Origin: Paraburkholderia xenovorans LB400
GTDB taxonomy: Bacteria > Pseudomonadota > Gammaproteobacteria > Burkholderiales > Burkholderiaceae
Direction of reading: 5' to 3'
Assembly: GCF_000013645.1 (NCBI RefSeq)
Contig: NC_007951.1
Location: forward strand, 3,534,001 to 3,598,000
Length of the DNA: 64,000 nt
Shown here: positions 43,514-51,209 of the stretch, piece after piece
How the letters are laid out: every line of letters begins with the position of its first letter
Position numbering within the stretch: position 1 is the stretch's first letter
The notes under the pieces: generated by a model
The model's database searches: none
Told to the model about the DNA's origin: nothing
What the model saw: only the letters and a program-made list of their open reading frames with translations
Program-made: the position numbers and the translations under genes

Positions 43514-43546
43514 GGCTCTCCATCCATTCGGTGGAGAGCCTTTTCT
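43514..43546 (+). terminator. intrinsic terminator
   Basis: GGCTCTCCA (43514-43522) / TGGAGAGCC (43532-43540), then TTTTCTC. It lies between the 42616 and 43572 genes, only 26 nt before the next start. Confidence 0.8.
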
Positions 43547-43571
43547 CTAATCCGTACAGGAGATTTCAACC

Positions 43572-43925
43572 ATGTCACTGCGATTCAAGGGCGCCGACCT
43601 GCGCCCTGTGTTGACCGAAGCGATCGCCAACCAGTGCCGAGCCGTCCTCGTCAAGGACCAAGGCGTGTACATCCTCGCCGAGCGCGGGGAACGCCGCCCG
43701 GACGGACGCCAGAAGTTGCTGGCCTATGCAGTCGGCTGCGACCCGGATACCGATCCGTTCGATGACTGGTGGTTCCTCGCCCAACGCGAGCTGGGCGGCG
43801 ACGACTTCGCCGAGTACTTCGACCCGAAGGACGGCGTATTCACCCGCATCTTGCACACAGCGGACGATCTGATGCTGTCGGCCACCGCCACCCACTTGTC
43901 GTTGGAGGTCGTGCCTCCCGTTTAA
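43572..43925 (+). CDS. DUF3085-like ICE protein
   Basis: 117 residues (LRFKGADLRPVLTEAIANQC, VYILAERGERRPDGRQKLLA, YAVGCDPDTDPFDDWWFLAQ). I associate this pattern with DUF3085, whose function is unknown. Acidic. CAGGAGA precedes the ATG. It is followed by a strong terminator and, 3 nt after the last T, by a group II intron. Confidence 0.7.
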   Translation: MSLRFKGADLRPVLTEAIANQCRAVLVKDQGVYILAERGERRPDGRQKLLAYAVGCDPDTDPFDDWWFLAQRELGGDDFAEYFDPKDGVFTRILHTADDLMLSATATHLSLEVVPPV

Positions 43926-43945
43926 AGCAGCAGCACGTCCTGCTC

Positions 43946-43972
43946 AGCCCCCGGTTCCCCGGGGGCTTTTTT
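43946..43972 (+). terminator. intrinsic terminator used as intron target
   Basis: AGCCCCCGG (43946-43954) / CCGGGGGCT (43959-43967) with a TTCC loop and a T-rich tail. The 5' end of the group II intron is at 43975, immediately downstream. Confidence 0.9.
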
Positions 43973-43974
43973 CC

Positions 43975-45822
43975 GTGCGCCCAGCATGGGCGCACTCTTG
44001 GAGGTGCAAGTCCTCCCGTGAGTTGATCACAGCGAACGAAGCGAAGCGCAACTGCATGAGGGTGACCGAGTGTGGGAAGGAAGCGTGGAGCGCAACTGCG
44101 AGCCGATGGACAAGAACCGGATAGAAGGCGGTGCCGAGCAGGGCGAGCGGGCAGAAAACCGCGAAGCTCTCGTGATCAAGGCGAGGTGTCGTAAATCCGG
44201 CGGTTGTGCAGTGAAGGAGTGCGTTCTTACCTGGGGAGATCTCGCCTTGTGCCTGAAAGGGCGACGTCGAGAGGCGGAGCGAGAAGTCAGCCGAGGTCGT
44301 AGTAGTCAGGGGCTGGGCCGGTGAGGCTGAAACCGCTGGCGAAGGACCGAACGAGAGGGAGTGTAGACCGACATGTCGATGCGGCAGGCCATGCGTCAGA
44401 TGCCCGCGCAAGCGGGGCGGGCGGGAGTAGCGCGCGGTGAAGCCGCGCGTGTACCCGTCAGCGACGAAGCCTGCGGCCCGCGGCGTGAGCCGGAAAACAC
44501 AGGGTCGGCGCTGCTGCAGGCAGCGCTGACGAGAGAGAACCTGCAACGGGCGCTCAAACGGGTACGTGCCAATAAAGGCGCAGCGGGCGTCGACGGTCTG
44601 GACATCGACCAAACGGCACGCCATCTCGCGACGGCCTGGCCCGGTATCCGTGAGCACCTGTTGCGGGGGACGTACCGGCCGAGTCCGGTACGACGGGTAG
44701 CGATCCCTAAGCCGGACGGCGGCGAGCGCGAGCTTGGCATCCCGACGGTGACGGATCGGCTGATCCAGCAGGCGCTGCTACAGGTACTGCAACCGATACT
44801 TGATCCGAGCTTCAGCGAGCACAGCCACGGCTTCCGGCCGGGGCGGCGTGCGCAGGACGCGGTGCTTGCCGCGCAGGCGTACGTGCAGTCCGGCCGGCGC
44901 GTGGTGGTGGATGTGGACCTGGAGAAGTTCTTCGACCGGGTCAACCACGACATCCTGATCGACCGCCTACAGAAACGCATCGATGACGCCGGGGTGATCC
45001 GGCTGGTGCGTGCGTATCTGAACAGCGGGATCATGAGGGATGGCGTGGTGCAGGAGCGCGGGCAGGGGACGCCGCAAGGCGGACCGCTGTCGCCGCTGCT
45101 GGCCAATGTCTTGCTCGATGAGGTGGACAAGGCCTTGGAGCGGCGAGGCCACTGCTTCGTGCGCTATGCCGACGACTGCAACGTGTATGTGCGCAGTCGC
45201 CGGGCGGGAGCGCGGGTGATGGCTTTGCTGCGGCGTCTGTACGGCAAGTTGTGCCTGAAGGTCAATGAAGCCAAGAGCGCGGTAGCCAGTGTGTTCGGCC
45301 GCAAGTTCCTGGGCTACAGCCTGTGGGTGGCCCGGGGAGGAACGGTCAAGCGCAAGGTGGCGGCCAAGCCGCTGGCGACGTTCAAGCAGCGGGTGCGGCA
45401 ACTGACCCGGCGCCTGGGCGGGCGCAGCATGCAGGACGTGGTGCAAAGGCTGCGACCTTATCTGCTGGGTTGGAAAGCGTACTTCGGACTGGCGCAAACA
45501 CCGAGGATCTGGCGCGAGCTGGACGAGGGGTTGCGTCATCGGCTGCGTGCGATCCAGCTCAAGCAGTGGAAACGAGGGCCGACCATGTTCCGGGAGTTGC
45601 GCGCGTTGGGCGCAAGCCCCGCCGTGGCGCAGCGGGTGGCGGCCAATAGCCGCTGCTGGTGGCGCAACAGCGACAAACTGCTCAACAGCGTGTTGACGGT
45701 GGCATGGTTCGACCGCCTGGGTCTACCCCGTCTGTCCTGACCTCAACCTCTCGAACCGCCCGGTGCGGACCCGCATGCCGGGTGGTGTGGCAGGGGCGCA
45801 GTCTACGATGACTGTCCCCTAT
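43975..45822 (+). mobile_element. group II intron, class C type
   Basis: The 5' end GTGCGCCC (43975) matches the GUGYG intron start. The reverse transcriptase is encoded inside (44373-45740). After it, 45753-45790 (GAACCGCCCGGT, GCGGACCCGC, GCCGGGTGGT) folds as domain V. The next hairpin, GGGGCGCAG to CTGTCCCC, followed by TAT, fits domain VI and the 3' end near 45822. The total is about 1.85 kb. Insertion right behind a terminator stem-loop, and an intron protein lacking an endonuclease domain, are both class C features. Boundaries are by eye, to within a few bases. Confidence 0.85.
44373..45740 (+). CDS. ltrA: group II intron reverse transcriptase/maturase
   Basis: 455 residues. The reverse transcriptase core shows RANKGAAGVDGLD (RT1/2), GERELGIPTVTDRLIQQALL, HGFRPGRRAQDAV, VVVDVDLEKFFDRVNHDILI, GTPQGGPLSPLLANVLLDEV and the active-site FVRYADDCNVYV. 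Domain X includes LRPYLLGWKAYFGLA. No C-terminal HNH endonuclease is present, as expected for class C. The protein would help splicing and target-primed reverse transcription of the host intron. The reading frame is intact, so the intron may be active. Confidence 0.95.
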   Translation: MSMRQAMRQMPAQAGRAGVARGEAARVPVSDEACGPRREPENTGSALLQAALTRENLQRALKRVRANKGAAGVDGLDIDQTARHLATAWPGIREHLLRGTYRPSPVRRVAIPKPDGGERELGIPTVTDRLIQQALLQVLQPILDPSFSEHSHGFRPGRRAQDAVLAAQAYVQSGRRVVVDVDLEKFFDRVNHDILIDRLQKRIDDAGVIRLVRAYLNSGIMRDGVVQERGQGTPQGGPLSPLLANVLLDEVDKALERRGHCFVRYADDCNVYVRSRRAGARVMALLRRLYGKLCLKVNEAKSAVASVFGRKFLGYSLWVARGGTVKRKVAAKPLATFKQRVRQLTRRLGGRSMQDVVQRLRPYLLGWKAYFGLAQTPRIWRELDEGLRHRLRAIQLKQWKRGPTMFRELRALGASPAVAQRVAANSRCWWRNSDKLLNSVLTVAWFDRLGLPRLS

Positions 45823-45924
45823 GCCGATTCCGCACAGCGGCTATGTCCCCGCGTGCGCGCTCGTCTCCGGCCGCCAAGGCCTGCCTCGCCGGCCAGCCCG
45901 CCGGCATGCCACTGGAGACGACGC

Positions 45925-46767
45925 ATGCACGACCCGTTCAAGATCACCCAGCCCACCTGCATCAGCTTCAGCGGCGGGCGCACGAGCGCCTACATGCTCT
46001 GGCGCGTGCTGCAGACCAATGGCGGCCTGCCTGCCGATACCGAGGTCTGCTTCGCCAACACGGGCAAGGAAGTCGAAGCGACCTTGCGCTTTGTGCGCGA
46101 TTGCGCCGAGCACTGGCAGGTGCCGATCCGCTGGCTCGAATACGTGCCCATGGAACCGGGCTTCGCTCTGATCGACTTCGATCGGGCCAGCCGCCAGGGT
46201 GAGCCGTTCGAGGCGCTGATCCGCAAACGCCAGTACCTGCCCAATCCCGTTGCGCGGGGCTGCACGACCAGCCTGAAGATTCGCCCGATGCACCGCTTCC
46301 TGCGGCATCAGGGATGGACGGACTGGGACCAGATGATCGGCATCCGCGCCGACGAGCAGCGACGCGTCTCCAAGATTCGTGCGCGCGGCCACTCCACCGA
46401 ATCGACCCACGAGACCATGTGCATGCCGCTGGCGGATGCCGGCGTCACCGTGCGCGACGTGAGCGCGTTCTGGCAGGCGCAGCCGTTCGACCTCGACCTG
46501 CTGACGGTGAACGGACGCACGCTCGAAGGCAACTGCGACCTGTGTTTCCTCAAGCCGCGTGGGCAGCGCCTGGCCCTTATCAAGGCCCGGCCCGAGGCCG
46601 CCGTGTGGTGGATTCGCATGGAATCCCTGAACCTCGCGAGCAAGCCCAGCGGCGCCCGGTTCCGCGCCGATGGCCCCAGCTATGCCGATCTGGCGCGCTT
46701 CGCTGCCGACCAGGGCGATCTGTTCGATGGCGCCGAGGAAGCCATTGCCTGCTTCTGCGGCGACTGA
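45925..46767 (+). CDS. PP-loop (PAPS reductase-like) family protein
   Basis: 280 residues. The PP-loop ISFSGGRTSAYMLWRVL binds ATP. FANTGKEVEATLRFVRDCAE and later cysteines CTTSLKIRP, GNCDLCFLK and the terminal CFCGD could hold a metal or sulfur. It differs from assimilatory CysH and resembles the phage/ICE-type PAPS reductase-like proteins. A role in nucleotide or tRNA/DNA sulfur or adenylation chemistry is possible but unproven. TGGAGA fixes the ATG at 45925. It overlaps the next gene by one base (TGATG). Confidence 0.8.
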   Translation: MHDPFKITQPTCISFSGGRTSAYMLWRVLQTNGGLPADTEVCFANTGKEVEATLRFVRDCAEHWQVPIRWLEYVPMEPGFALIDFDRASRQGEPFEALIRKRQYLPNPVARGCTTSLKIRPMHRFLRHQGWTDWDQMIGIRADEQRRVSKIRARGHSTESTHETMCMPLADAGVTVRDVSAFWQAQPFDLDLLTVNGRTLEGNCDLCFLKPRGQRLALIKARPEAAVWWIRMESLNLASKPSGARFRADGPSYADLARFAADQGDLFDGAEEAIACFCGD

Positions 46768-47282
46768 TGCGCATGGACAGGCCATTGATCGCGCCACGGC
46801 TGCAACTCCTGCCCGTGTCGCTACGGGTCGCTAATGGCTTTGTACAGGACCACCACCGCCACCACCGCCCGGTCCAAGGGGCGAAGTTCGCCCTGGCCGT
46901 TGCCCCGCGCGGCAGCGATTGCATCTGCGGTGTGGCCATCGTCGGTCGCCCGGTCGCGCGGCACTTGGACGACGGCTGGACCCTCGAAGTAACGAGGCTA
47001 TGTACCGACGGTGCGCCGAACGCCTGCAGCAAGCTCTATGGCGCCGCTTGGAAGGCGGCCAAGGCCCTCGGCTACACGCGGCTGATCACCTATACCTTGC
47101 CCGAGGAAGGTGGTGCCAGCCTGCGCGCCGCCGGCTGGCGGCTGGTCGGCACGCGCGGCGGCGGCGCTTGGAGCCGTCCCAGCCGTCCCCGCGCCGACAC
47201 CCCCGACCACCTGCGCGGCCCCAAGTGCCTGTGGCAGGCATCGGGCGGCGTGGACAAAGGGAAACGTCTGGGTGCCGATTGA
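46767..47282 (+). CDS. XF1762-like GNAT-type protein
   Basis: 171 residues (LQLLPVSLRVANGFVQDHHR, HHRPVQGAKFALAV, WTLEVTRLCTDGAPNACSKL, YTLPEEGGASLRAAGWRLVG). It matches the XF1762 family of phage and ICE proteins with an acetyltransferase-like fold. The start ATG overlaps the stop of the PP-loop gene, so the two are coupled in translation and likely in function. The C-terminus is basic. Confidence 0.75.
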   Translation: MRMDRPLIAPRLQLLPVSLRVANGFVQDHHRHHRPVQGAKFALAVAPRGSDCICGVAIVGRPVARHLDDGWTLEVTRLCTDGAPNACSKLYGAAWKAAKALGYTRLITYTLPEEGGASLRAAGWRLVGTRGGGAWSRPSRPRADTPDHLRGPKCLWQASGGVDKGKRLGAD

Positions 47283-47326
47283 TTGCTGTCGCGCGCGCGG
47301 AGCCCGGCCATGCTGCCCCCATGCCT

Positions 47327-47393
47327 GCTGACGTTGTCAGCGACATGCCAGGCAACCATCGGTCATCGAGGTTGCGGCGCAGTTCCCACTGCG
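47327..47393 (+). ncRNA. three-hairpin motif, copy D
   Basis: Hairpin 1 GCTGAC-GTT-GTCAGC (47327-47341), ACATGCC, hairpin 2 GCAACC/GGTTGC (47352-47375), hairpin 3 CGCAGT-TCCC-ACTGCG (47378-47393). The stems differ from copies A-C by paired changes. It is 152 nt upstream of the 47545 gene. Confidence 0.6.
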
Positions 47394-47510
47394 TGACCGA
47401 GCCAGCTCGCACCGCATCCGTCCGCGAGCGGCCACCAGTCTCTGGTGGCGGATGCTTTCGCCTTATCAACCCACCGCGGGGTTACGCACCTTCCCCGCAT
47501 GCGTGGGCCT

Positions 47511-47544
47511 GGTGTGTCTCCGCTTCTTCCAATGGAGATTCACC
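47511..47544 (+). promoter_or_regulatory. leader hairpin covering the Shine-Dalgarno of the 47545 gene
   Basis: GGTGTGTCTCC (47511-47521) pairs with GGAGATTCACC (47534-47544) with two mismatches. GGAGA is in the stem, which ends at the base before the ATG. An upstream hairpin is GCGGGG/CCCCGC. Confidence 0.55.
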
Positions 47545-48462
47545 ATGAACACCACTTCCAACGAGAAATCATACTTCGACCTTCACACCTCGGGCATCGG
47601 CTACATCCAACGTGCCCGCGAAGTGCCTGTCCGGGGCGGCCGCCGTGCGCAGCCCTTCCTGGCATGCACCATCGCCGCACTGGTCGGTTCCGCCAAGGAT
47701 CCCAGTTACCGCTACTTCGACGTCAAGGTCTCGGGTGCCGAGGCCAAGAAACTGGTCCAGCGCTACATCGGCGTTGACGATCCCAAGCAGCGCCCGCTGG
47801 TGCGCTTCCGCCTCGGCGACCTGTGGGGCGATGCGTACATCCGCGACAAGGGTGAGCACAAGGGCCAGGCCGCCGCGTCCCTCAAGGCGCGACTGCTCAA
47901 GGCCGAGCCGCTCGACCGGGCCGAACTGGCTTCGATCAAGCAGCACGAGCTGATCACCCGCGGCATCGGCTACCTCAGCCGTCCGAAGGACGTCACCCGC
48001 AAGGATGGCGATCCGTTCCTGTCGTGCAGCGTCGCGGCGCTGGCCGGGCCTGTCGGTGAACCGGAATATCGGTACTTCGACACCATCGTCGCTACCCCTG
48101 AAGCCGAGCACCTGGTTCGCCGGTGCGTGCAGGCCATCGAAGGGGACCGCAAGGTGCTGATCGCCTTCCGTCTGAACGACATGAAGATCGATCCGTACAT
48201 CCGCACCAAAGGCGAGCGCGCCGGGGAACCGGGAGCGAGCCTTGAATCGACGCTGGTCCACATCGGTCTCATCAAGATCGACGGCACCCAGGTCTATCCG
48301 ACGAGCCAGGCGCAAGCCGAGGCGCCGCAGGCCGAGGACGCACCCGCGCCCGAAGCCGAGGTTGCCGCCGAAATCGCTGCCGACCAATCTGCCGAACCCG
48401 CCGAGCGCGAGCCGGAAGGTGAAGCCGAGGAGCAGGAGCCGGAACTGGCTGCTTCGTTCTGA
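47545..48462 (+). CDS. DUF3577 (STY4534-like) ICE protein with an internal duplication
   Basis: 305 residues. Two homologous halves are visible: GIGYIQRAREVPVRGGRRAQ-PFLACTIAALVGSAKDPSYR-YFD (about 13-52) and GIGYLSRPKDVTRKDGDPFL-SCSVAALAGPVGEPEYRYFD (about 142-180). Both halves share a later F-R-L-(G/N)-D-(L/M) to Y-I-R-(D/T)-K-G-E segment. The C-terminal 50 residues are Glu/Ala-rich and strongly acidic. Such proteins are single-strand or nucleic-acid-binding candidates on ICEs; their function is not established. Confidence 0.8.
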   Translation: MNTTSNEKSYFDLHTSGIGYIQRAREVPVRGGRRAQPFLACTIAALVGSAKDPSYRYFDVKVSGAEAKKLVQRYIGVDDPKQRPLVRFRLGDLWGDAYIRDKGEHKGQAAASLKARLLKAEPLDRAELASIKQHELITRGIGYLSRPKDVTRKDGDPFLSCSVAALAGPVGEPEYRYFDTIVATPEAEHLVRRCVQAIEGDRKVLIAFRLNDMKIDPYIRTKGERAGEPGASLESTLVHIGLIKIDGTQVYPTSQAQAEAPQAEDAPAPEAEVAAEIAADQSAEPAEREPEGEAEEQEPELAASF

Positions 48463-48470
48463 TCCGGCAT

Positions 48471-48497
48471 GGCCCCTCACGGGGCCTTGCCTTTTTC
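48471..48497 (+). terminator. intrinsic terminator
   Basis: GGCCCC (48471-48476) / GGGGCC (48481-48486), then TTGCCTTTTTCC. It follows the DUF3577 gene. Confidence 0.7.
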
Positions 48498-48519
48498 CTA
48501 TTTCCCAAGGAGAACCATC

Positions 48520-49209
48520 ATGGCAGCCACATCGGCACCTACGAGATCAGTCCTGCCCATCGTCGTCCCGGGCCAGCTCACGTTGCGGACCATCCGCGGC
48601 AAGAACGGCCCGTTCACGGTCGGTCGTCTGACCACCCCCATCGGCGAGTTCGCCGTCAAGGACGCGGAGCTGGAGCAGTACCCCGAAGGCAAGTACGACG
48701 GGGAATTCGTCATTCGCTATATCTTCGCCAAGTCCTATCCGGTCGCGGGCGGCGCGCGGTTTGAAGTTCGCGCCAACCTCGACGGTATGACGCTCAACGG
48801 CATCGACAAACTGAGCCGTGACGAGGCCCGGAGCTTCGCCACCCAGGAGGTCGATCCCCTTGACGAAGAGCAAGGGACGCAGCCTGCGGCAACGCCGGCC
48901 AAACCTGCCAAAACATCCAGGCCCGCCAAGCCCGCACCCGTGCTGGCGTCTGCGGACCCGCTGGTCGATACCACGCCCTTCGGTGTGGATGCGCCGACAC
49001 CCGCTGCGGCTGCTGCCCCCGGCAGCACCGAAGATGGCGACGCTGCACTGTTCGGCCTGCTGTGGCCGCTGGGAGAATCCGTAAAGCTGGATTCGACCAT
49101 CGACCGCCGCACCCTGCGCGCGCAGATCGTTCGCCTGGGCGAACTTGGCTACGCGCTGGACTTCAAGACCCAGGAGTGGAGCCGCCAGGCCGAACTGCAA
49201 CCTGCGTGA
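48520..49209 (+). CDS. DUF3275-like ICE protein
   Basis: 229 residues. The N-terminal domain (VPGQLTLRTIRGKNGPFTVG, VKDAELEQYPEGKYDGEFVI, YIFAKSYPVAGGARFEVRAN) fits DUF3275. A Pro/Ala-rich linker (about 125-175) leads to a short C-terminal domain (LFGLLWPLGESVKLDSTIDR, RTLRAQIVRLGELGYALDF). The ATG at 48520 follows AAGGAGA. The function is unknown. Confidence 0.75.
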   Translation: MAATSAPTRSVLPIVVPGQLTLRTIRGKNGPFTVGRLTTPIGEFAVKDAELEQYPEGKYDGEFVIRYIFAKSYPVAGGARFEVRANLDGMTLNGIDKLSRDEARSFATQEVDPLDEEQGTQPAATPAKPAKTSRPAKPAPVLASADPLVDTTPFGVDAPTPAAAAAPGSTEDGDAALFGLLWPLGESVKLDSTIDRRTLRAQIVRLGELGYALDFKTQEWSRQAELQPA

Positions 49210-49270
49210 TCGCAGACGCCGCATCCGCGGTGTTCTTCATCCACCCGCCGGGGTTCTTTCCCCATGCGGG

Positions 49271-49301
49271 GGAGACCCTGGCCTTTTCTTTGGAGGTCTC
49301 C
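49271..49301 (+). promoter_or_regulatory. leader hairpin overlapping the Shine-Dalgarno of the 49305 gene
   Basis: GGAGACC (49271-49277) pairs with GGTCTCC (49295-49301). The GGAGG site (49292-49296) lies at the loop-stem junction, and the loop is T-rich. A CCCGC-GGGG / CCCC-GCGGG hairpin sits just upstream. Confidence 0.55.
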
Positions 49302-49304
49302 ATC

Positions 49305-49637
49305 ATGTCCAACATCGCTTCAGATACCCACCGTTCCGCACTGGATGAAACCGCGTGGCGGGCTGTCTGCGAGACGGCTGCCAAGCAAGCCATCCATGGC
49401 TGCGGACAGTCTCACGACTGGTACGTGGAACGGTTCAGTTCAGAAGTTGACGCGCAAGTACATCGGTTACCCGAGCATCAGCAGGCATATGCCCTGCAGA
49501 TAGCAGAGGAATACGGGGACTACGCAACACCCGCCGAAAGGCAGGAGACTCAGGACTGGAATGCCGAAAACGGCATTTGCATGCACGGCATCGATCGGGA
49601 TTGCTGCCCGGCCGGTTGCGGTGATCTTGAGTACTGA
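49305..49637 (+). CDS. small ICE protein of unknown function
   Basis: 110 residues, acidic, with a C-terminal Cys-rich tail (GICMHGIDRDCCPAGCGDLE). The Cys/His cluster could bind a metal. No family recognised. Confidence 0.6.
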   Translation: MSNIASDTHRSALDETAWRAVCETAAKQAIHGCGQSHDWYVERFSSEVDAQVHRLPEHQQAYALQIAEEYGDYATPAERQETQDWNAENGICMHGIDRDCCPAGCGDLEY

Positions 49638-49700
49638 CACGCGACTTCATCGCTGCTAACGCGGCATTCCATCACCCGCTGGGGGTTCTCCCCCGCGGGG

Positions 49701-49730
49701 AGGCCTCCGGCTCCACTTTTCAGGAGGCCT
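49701..49730 (+). promoter_or_regulatory. leader hairpin covering the Shine-Dalgarno of the 49734 gene
   Basis: AGGCCTCC (49701-49708) pairs perfectly with GGAGGCCT (49723-49730), which contains the GGAGG site 3 nt before the ATG at 49734. Upstream, CCCGC-GGGGG / CCCCC-GCGGG repeats the tandem-hairpin layout. Confidence 0.65.
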
Positions 49731-49733
49731 TTC

Positions 49734-50141
49734 ATGGGCTGGTATTTCTCCCCCCAATCGCGATCTGAACTGATCGCGGAACTGATCGCACCGCAAGAGA
49801 CCGAGCGCGCCAGCGTCAAGGTCATCGCCCACGCGCTGCGTGGCAACGTCCTCTGGTCCGTCGCGGAAGTGACGGCCAAGGTCGAAGGCGTGCATCGTGA
49901 TCTCGCACCGGGTCAATCCCTGCGCTACATCCGCTGCGATCTGCTTGAACGCGGCGGAAGCCAGTGGGGTTACAAGCCACTGGAAGAGTCCATGCACCCG
50001 TACTACTACTCGTGCCCGCTGTCTTATCTGGATCTCGCACCGGAGCAGTCCGCCGAATGGCGTGCAGGCGTTCGCGCCCACCACGCGCGGCGGCGCACAC
50101 CGACGGCTTCCACGGCACCCGCCGCAGCGCTGTTGGTCTGA
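49734..50141 (+). CDS. ICE protein of unknown function
   Basis: 135 residues beginning GWYFSPQSRSELIAELIAPQ; later VIAHALRGNVLWSVAEVTAK and SLRYIRCDLLERGGSQWGYK. I recall this type as a widespread ICE/plasmid orphan of unknown role. The C-terminus is Arg/Ala-rich. The next gene starts 16 bp downstream and is probably co-transcribed. Confidence 0.65.
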   Translation: MGWYFSPQSRSELIAELIAPQETERASVKVIAHALRGNVLWSVAEVTAKVEGVHRDLAPGQSLRYIRCDLLERGGSQWGYKPLEESMHPYYYSCPLSYLDLAPEQSAEWRAGVRAHHARRRTPTASTAPAAALLV

Positions 50142-50157
50142 GCCAGGAGGAACCGAC

Positions 50158-50418
50158 ATGGACCCGATCCTGGCTGCGCTCCCGCCCGCGTTGTTGAAGC
50201 TCGTCGAAGGGAGTCTGTCCAACGACGAAGTTTCTTCCGACGAGGAAATGCTGGCGTACTTCATCAGCGACGGCCTCACCGAGGATCAGGCGCGGCGGGC
50301 ACTGACCTACCGCGACCAGTACCTCAACAACATCTACCTGGACGGCTTCACGCCGATTACCGCGGTGGACAAGGCACTTCACTTCAACCCGCACACCCGG
50401 CAGTTCGAGCCGGACTGA
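50158..50418 (+). CDS. small acidic ICE protein of unknown function
   Basis: 86 residues, acidic (LVEGSLSNDEVSSDEEMLAY, FISDGLTEDQARRALTYRDQ). It is helical and soluble, with no recognised family. AGGAGG upstream fixes the ATG. A small GTTGGT/ACCGAC hairpin encloses that site. Confidence 0.6.
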   Translation: MDPILAALPPALLKLVEGSLSNDEVSSDEEMLAYFISDGLTEDQARRALTYRDQYLNNIYLDGFTPITAVDKALHFNPHTRQFEPD

Positions 50419-50494
50419 GCGGTTTTCTTCCACCCCTTGGGGCAGTACTTGCCCCAGCGGGCGGTGCTGTTCCCGTTCATCCGAGGACACCACC

Positions 50495-51145
50495 ATGCCC
50501 GCAGACACTTCTTCCACCACGCTTTACCGCATCGACGAATGCCCCGACGTGATGGCCGACGCTTGCGTCGGCGATGACCAAGGCAACCTCGTCTTCCTCT
50601 CGATCTGGGCGCGGGACACCGCCGTCCAGCAGTTCCTCGCTCGCCTGACCCTCGGGCGCGACGAGCAGGGACTGGACCAGTTCCACGTCATCACCGACCA
50701 GGGCGGCAGCGTCCCGGTGTTCATCGGCAACGTCGATCGTCTGGAAAAGCGCATGACTCGCGCCTACCGACGAACGCTGTTCGGATCGCTCTCCAACGTG
50801 TGGCTGTTCGATCGCCGCTGCGTGAAGCCCGACAAGGCCAACGCCAGCGCGCTCGCACTGCTGCCACGCGGCAACGCCCACCGGCTTGACCGCATGTGGA
50901 CGCTGGTGCGGGACACCTGCCCGTTGCCGCTGCTCGATCACTGGCGCGAGACCGTGCTGGAACTGCTGCAAACCCGCGAGATGCTGGCCCGCCTTCCGTT
51001 CGCCCTCGGGCCACTGGAAGGTCATCGGCTCGCCATCGACGTGCCGGCGCTGACCCTGGCGCTGGGCACCTTGATCCGCAGTGACGTACTCACCGCCTAT
51101 CCCTATCCGGCCAAGATTTGGACGCCGGAAGCGGTAGCGGCTTGA
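50495..51145 (+). CDS. ICE protein of unknown function
   Basis: 216 residues (DACVGDDQGNLVFLSIWARD, GGSVPVFIGNVDRLEKRMTR, MWTLVRDTCPLPLLDHWRET). No domain recognised. GAGGA precedes the ATG. A long perfect hairpin at 51153 follows its stop. Confidence 0.6.
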   Translation: MPADTSSTTLYRIDECPDVMADACVGDDQGNLVFLSIWARDTAVQQFLARLTLGRDEQGLDQFHVITDQGGSVPVFIGNVDRLEKRMTRAYRRTLFGSLSNVWLFDRRCVKPDKANASALALLPRGNAHRLDRMWTLVRDTCPLPLLDHWRETVLELLQTREMLARLPFALGPLEGHRLAIDVPALTLALGTLIRSDVLTAYPYPAKIWTPEAVAA

Positions 51146-51152
51146 CCCACCC

Positions 51153-51184
51153 GCGGAAGCACGCCTCTGCGTGCTTCCGCCTTT
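51153..51184 (+). terminator. 12-bp hairpin, probable terminator
   Basis: GCGGAAGCACGC (51153-51164) / GCGTGCTTCCGC (51169-51180) with loop CTCT and tail CTTTC. The inner GGAAG could alternatively pair with CTTCC (51205-51209), directly before the next ATG at 51210. Confidence 0.7.
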
Positions 51185-51209
51185 CATCCCCGCCAACCAG
51201 GAGACTTCC

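Noticed and set aside
43946..43975. Integron attC site as the intron target (IIC-attC type introns)
   Set aside because: The sequence before the intron is an ordinary terminator with a T tract; no R/L box core sites and no integron integrase were seen.
45925..46767. Possible DNA phosphorothioation (DndC-type) system
   Set aside because: Only one PP-loop gene is present; no DndB, DndD, DndE or DndA/IscS-like partner lies nearby.
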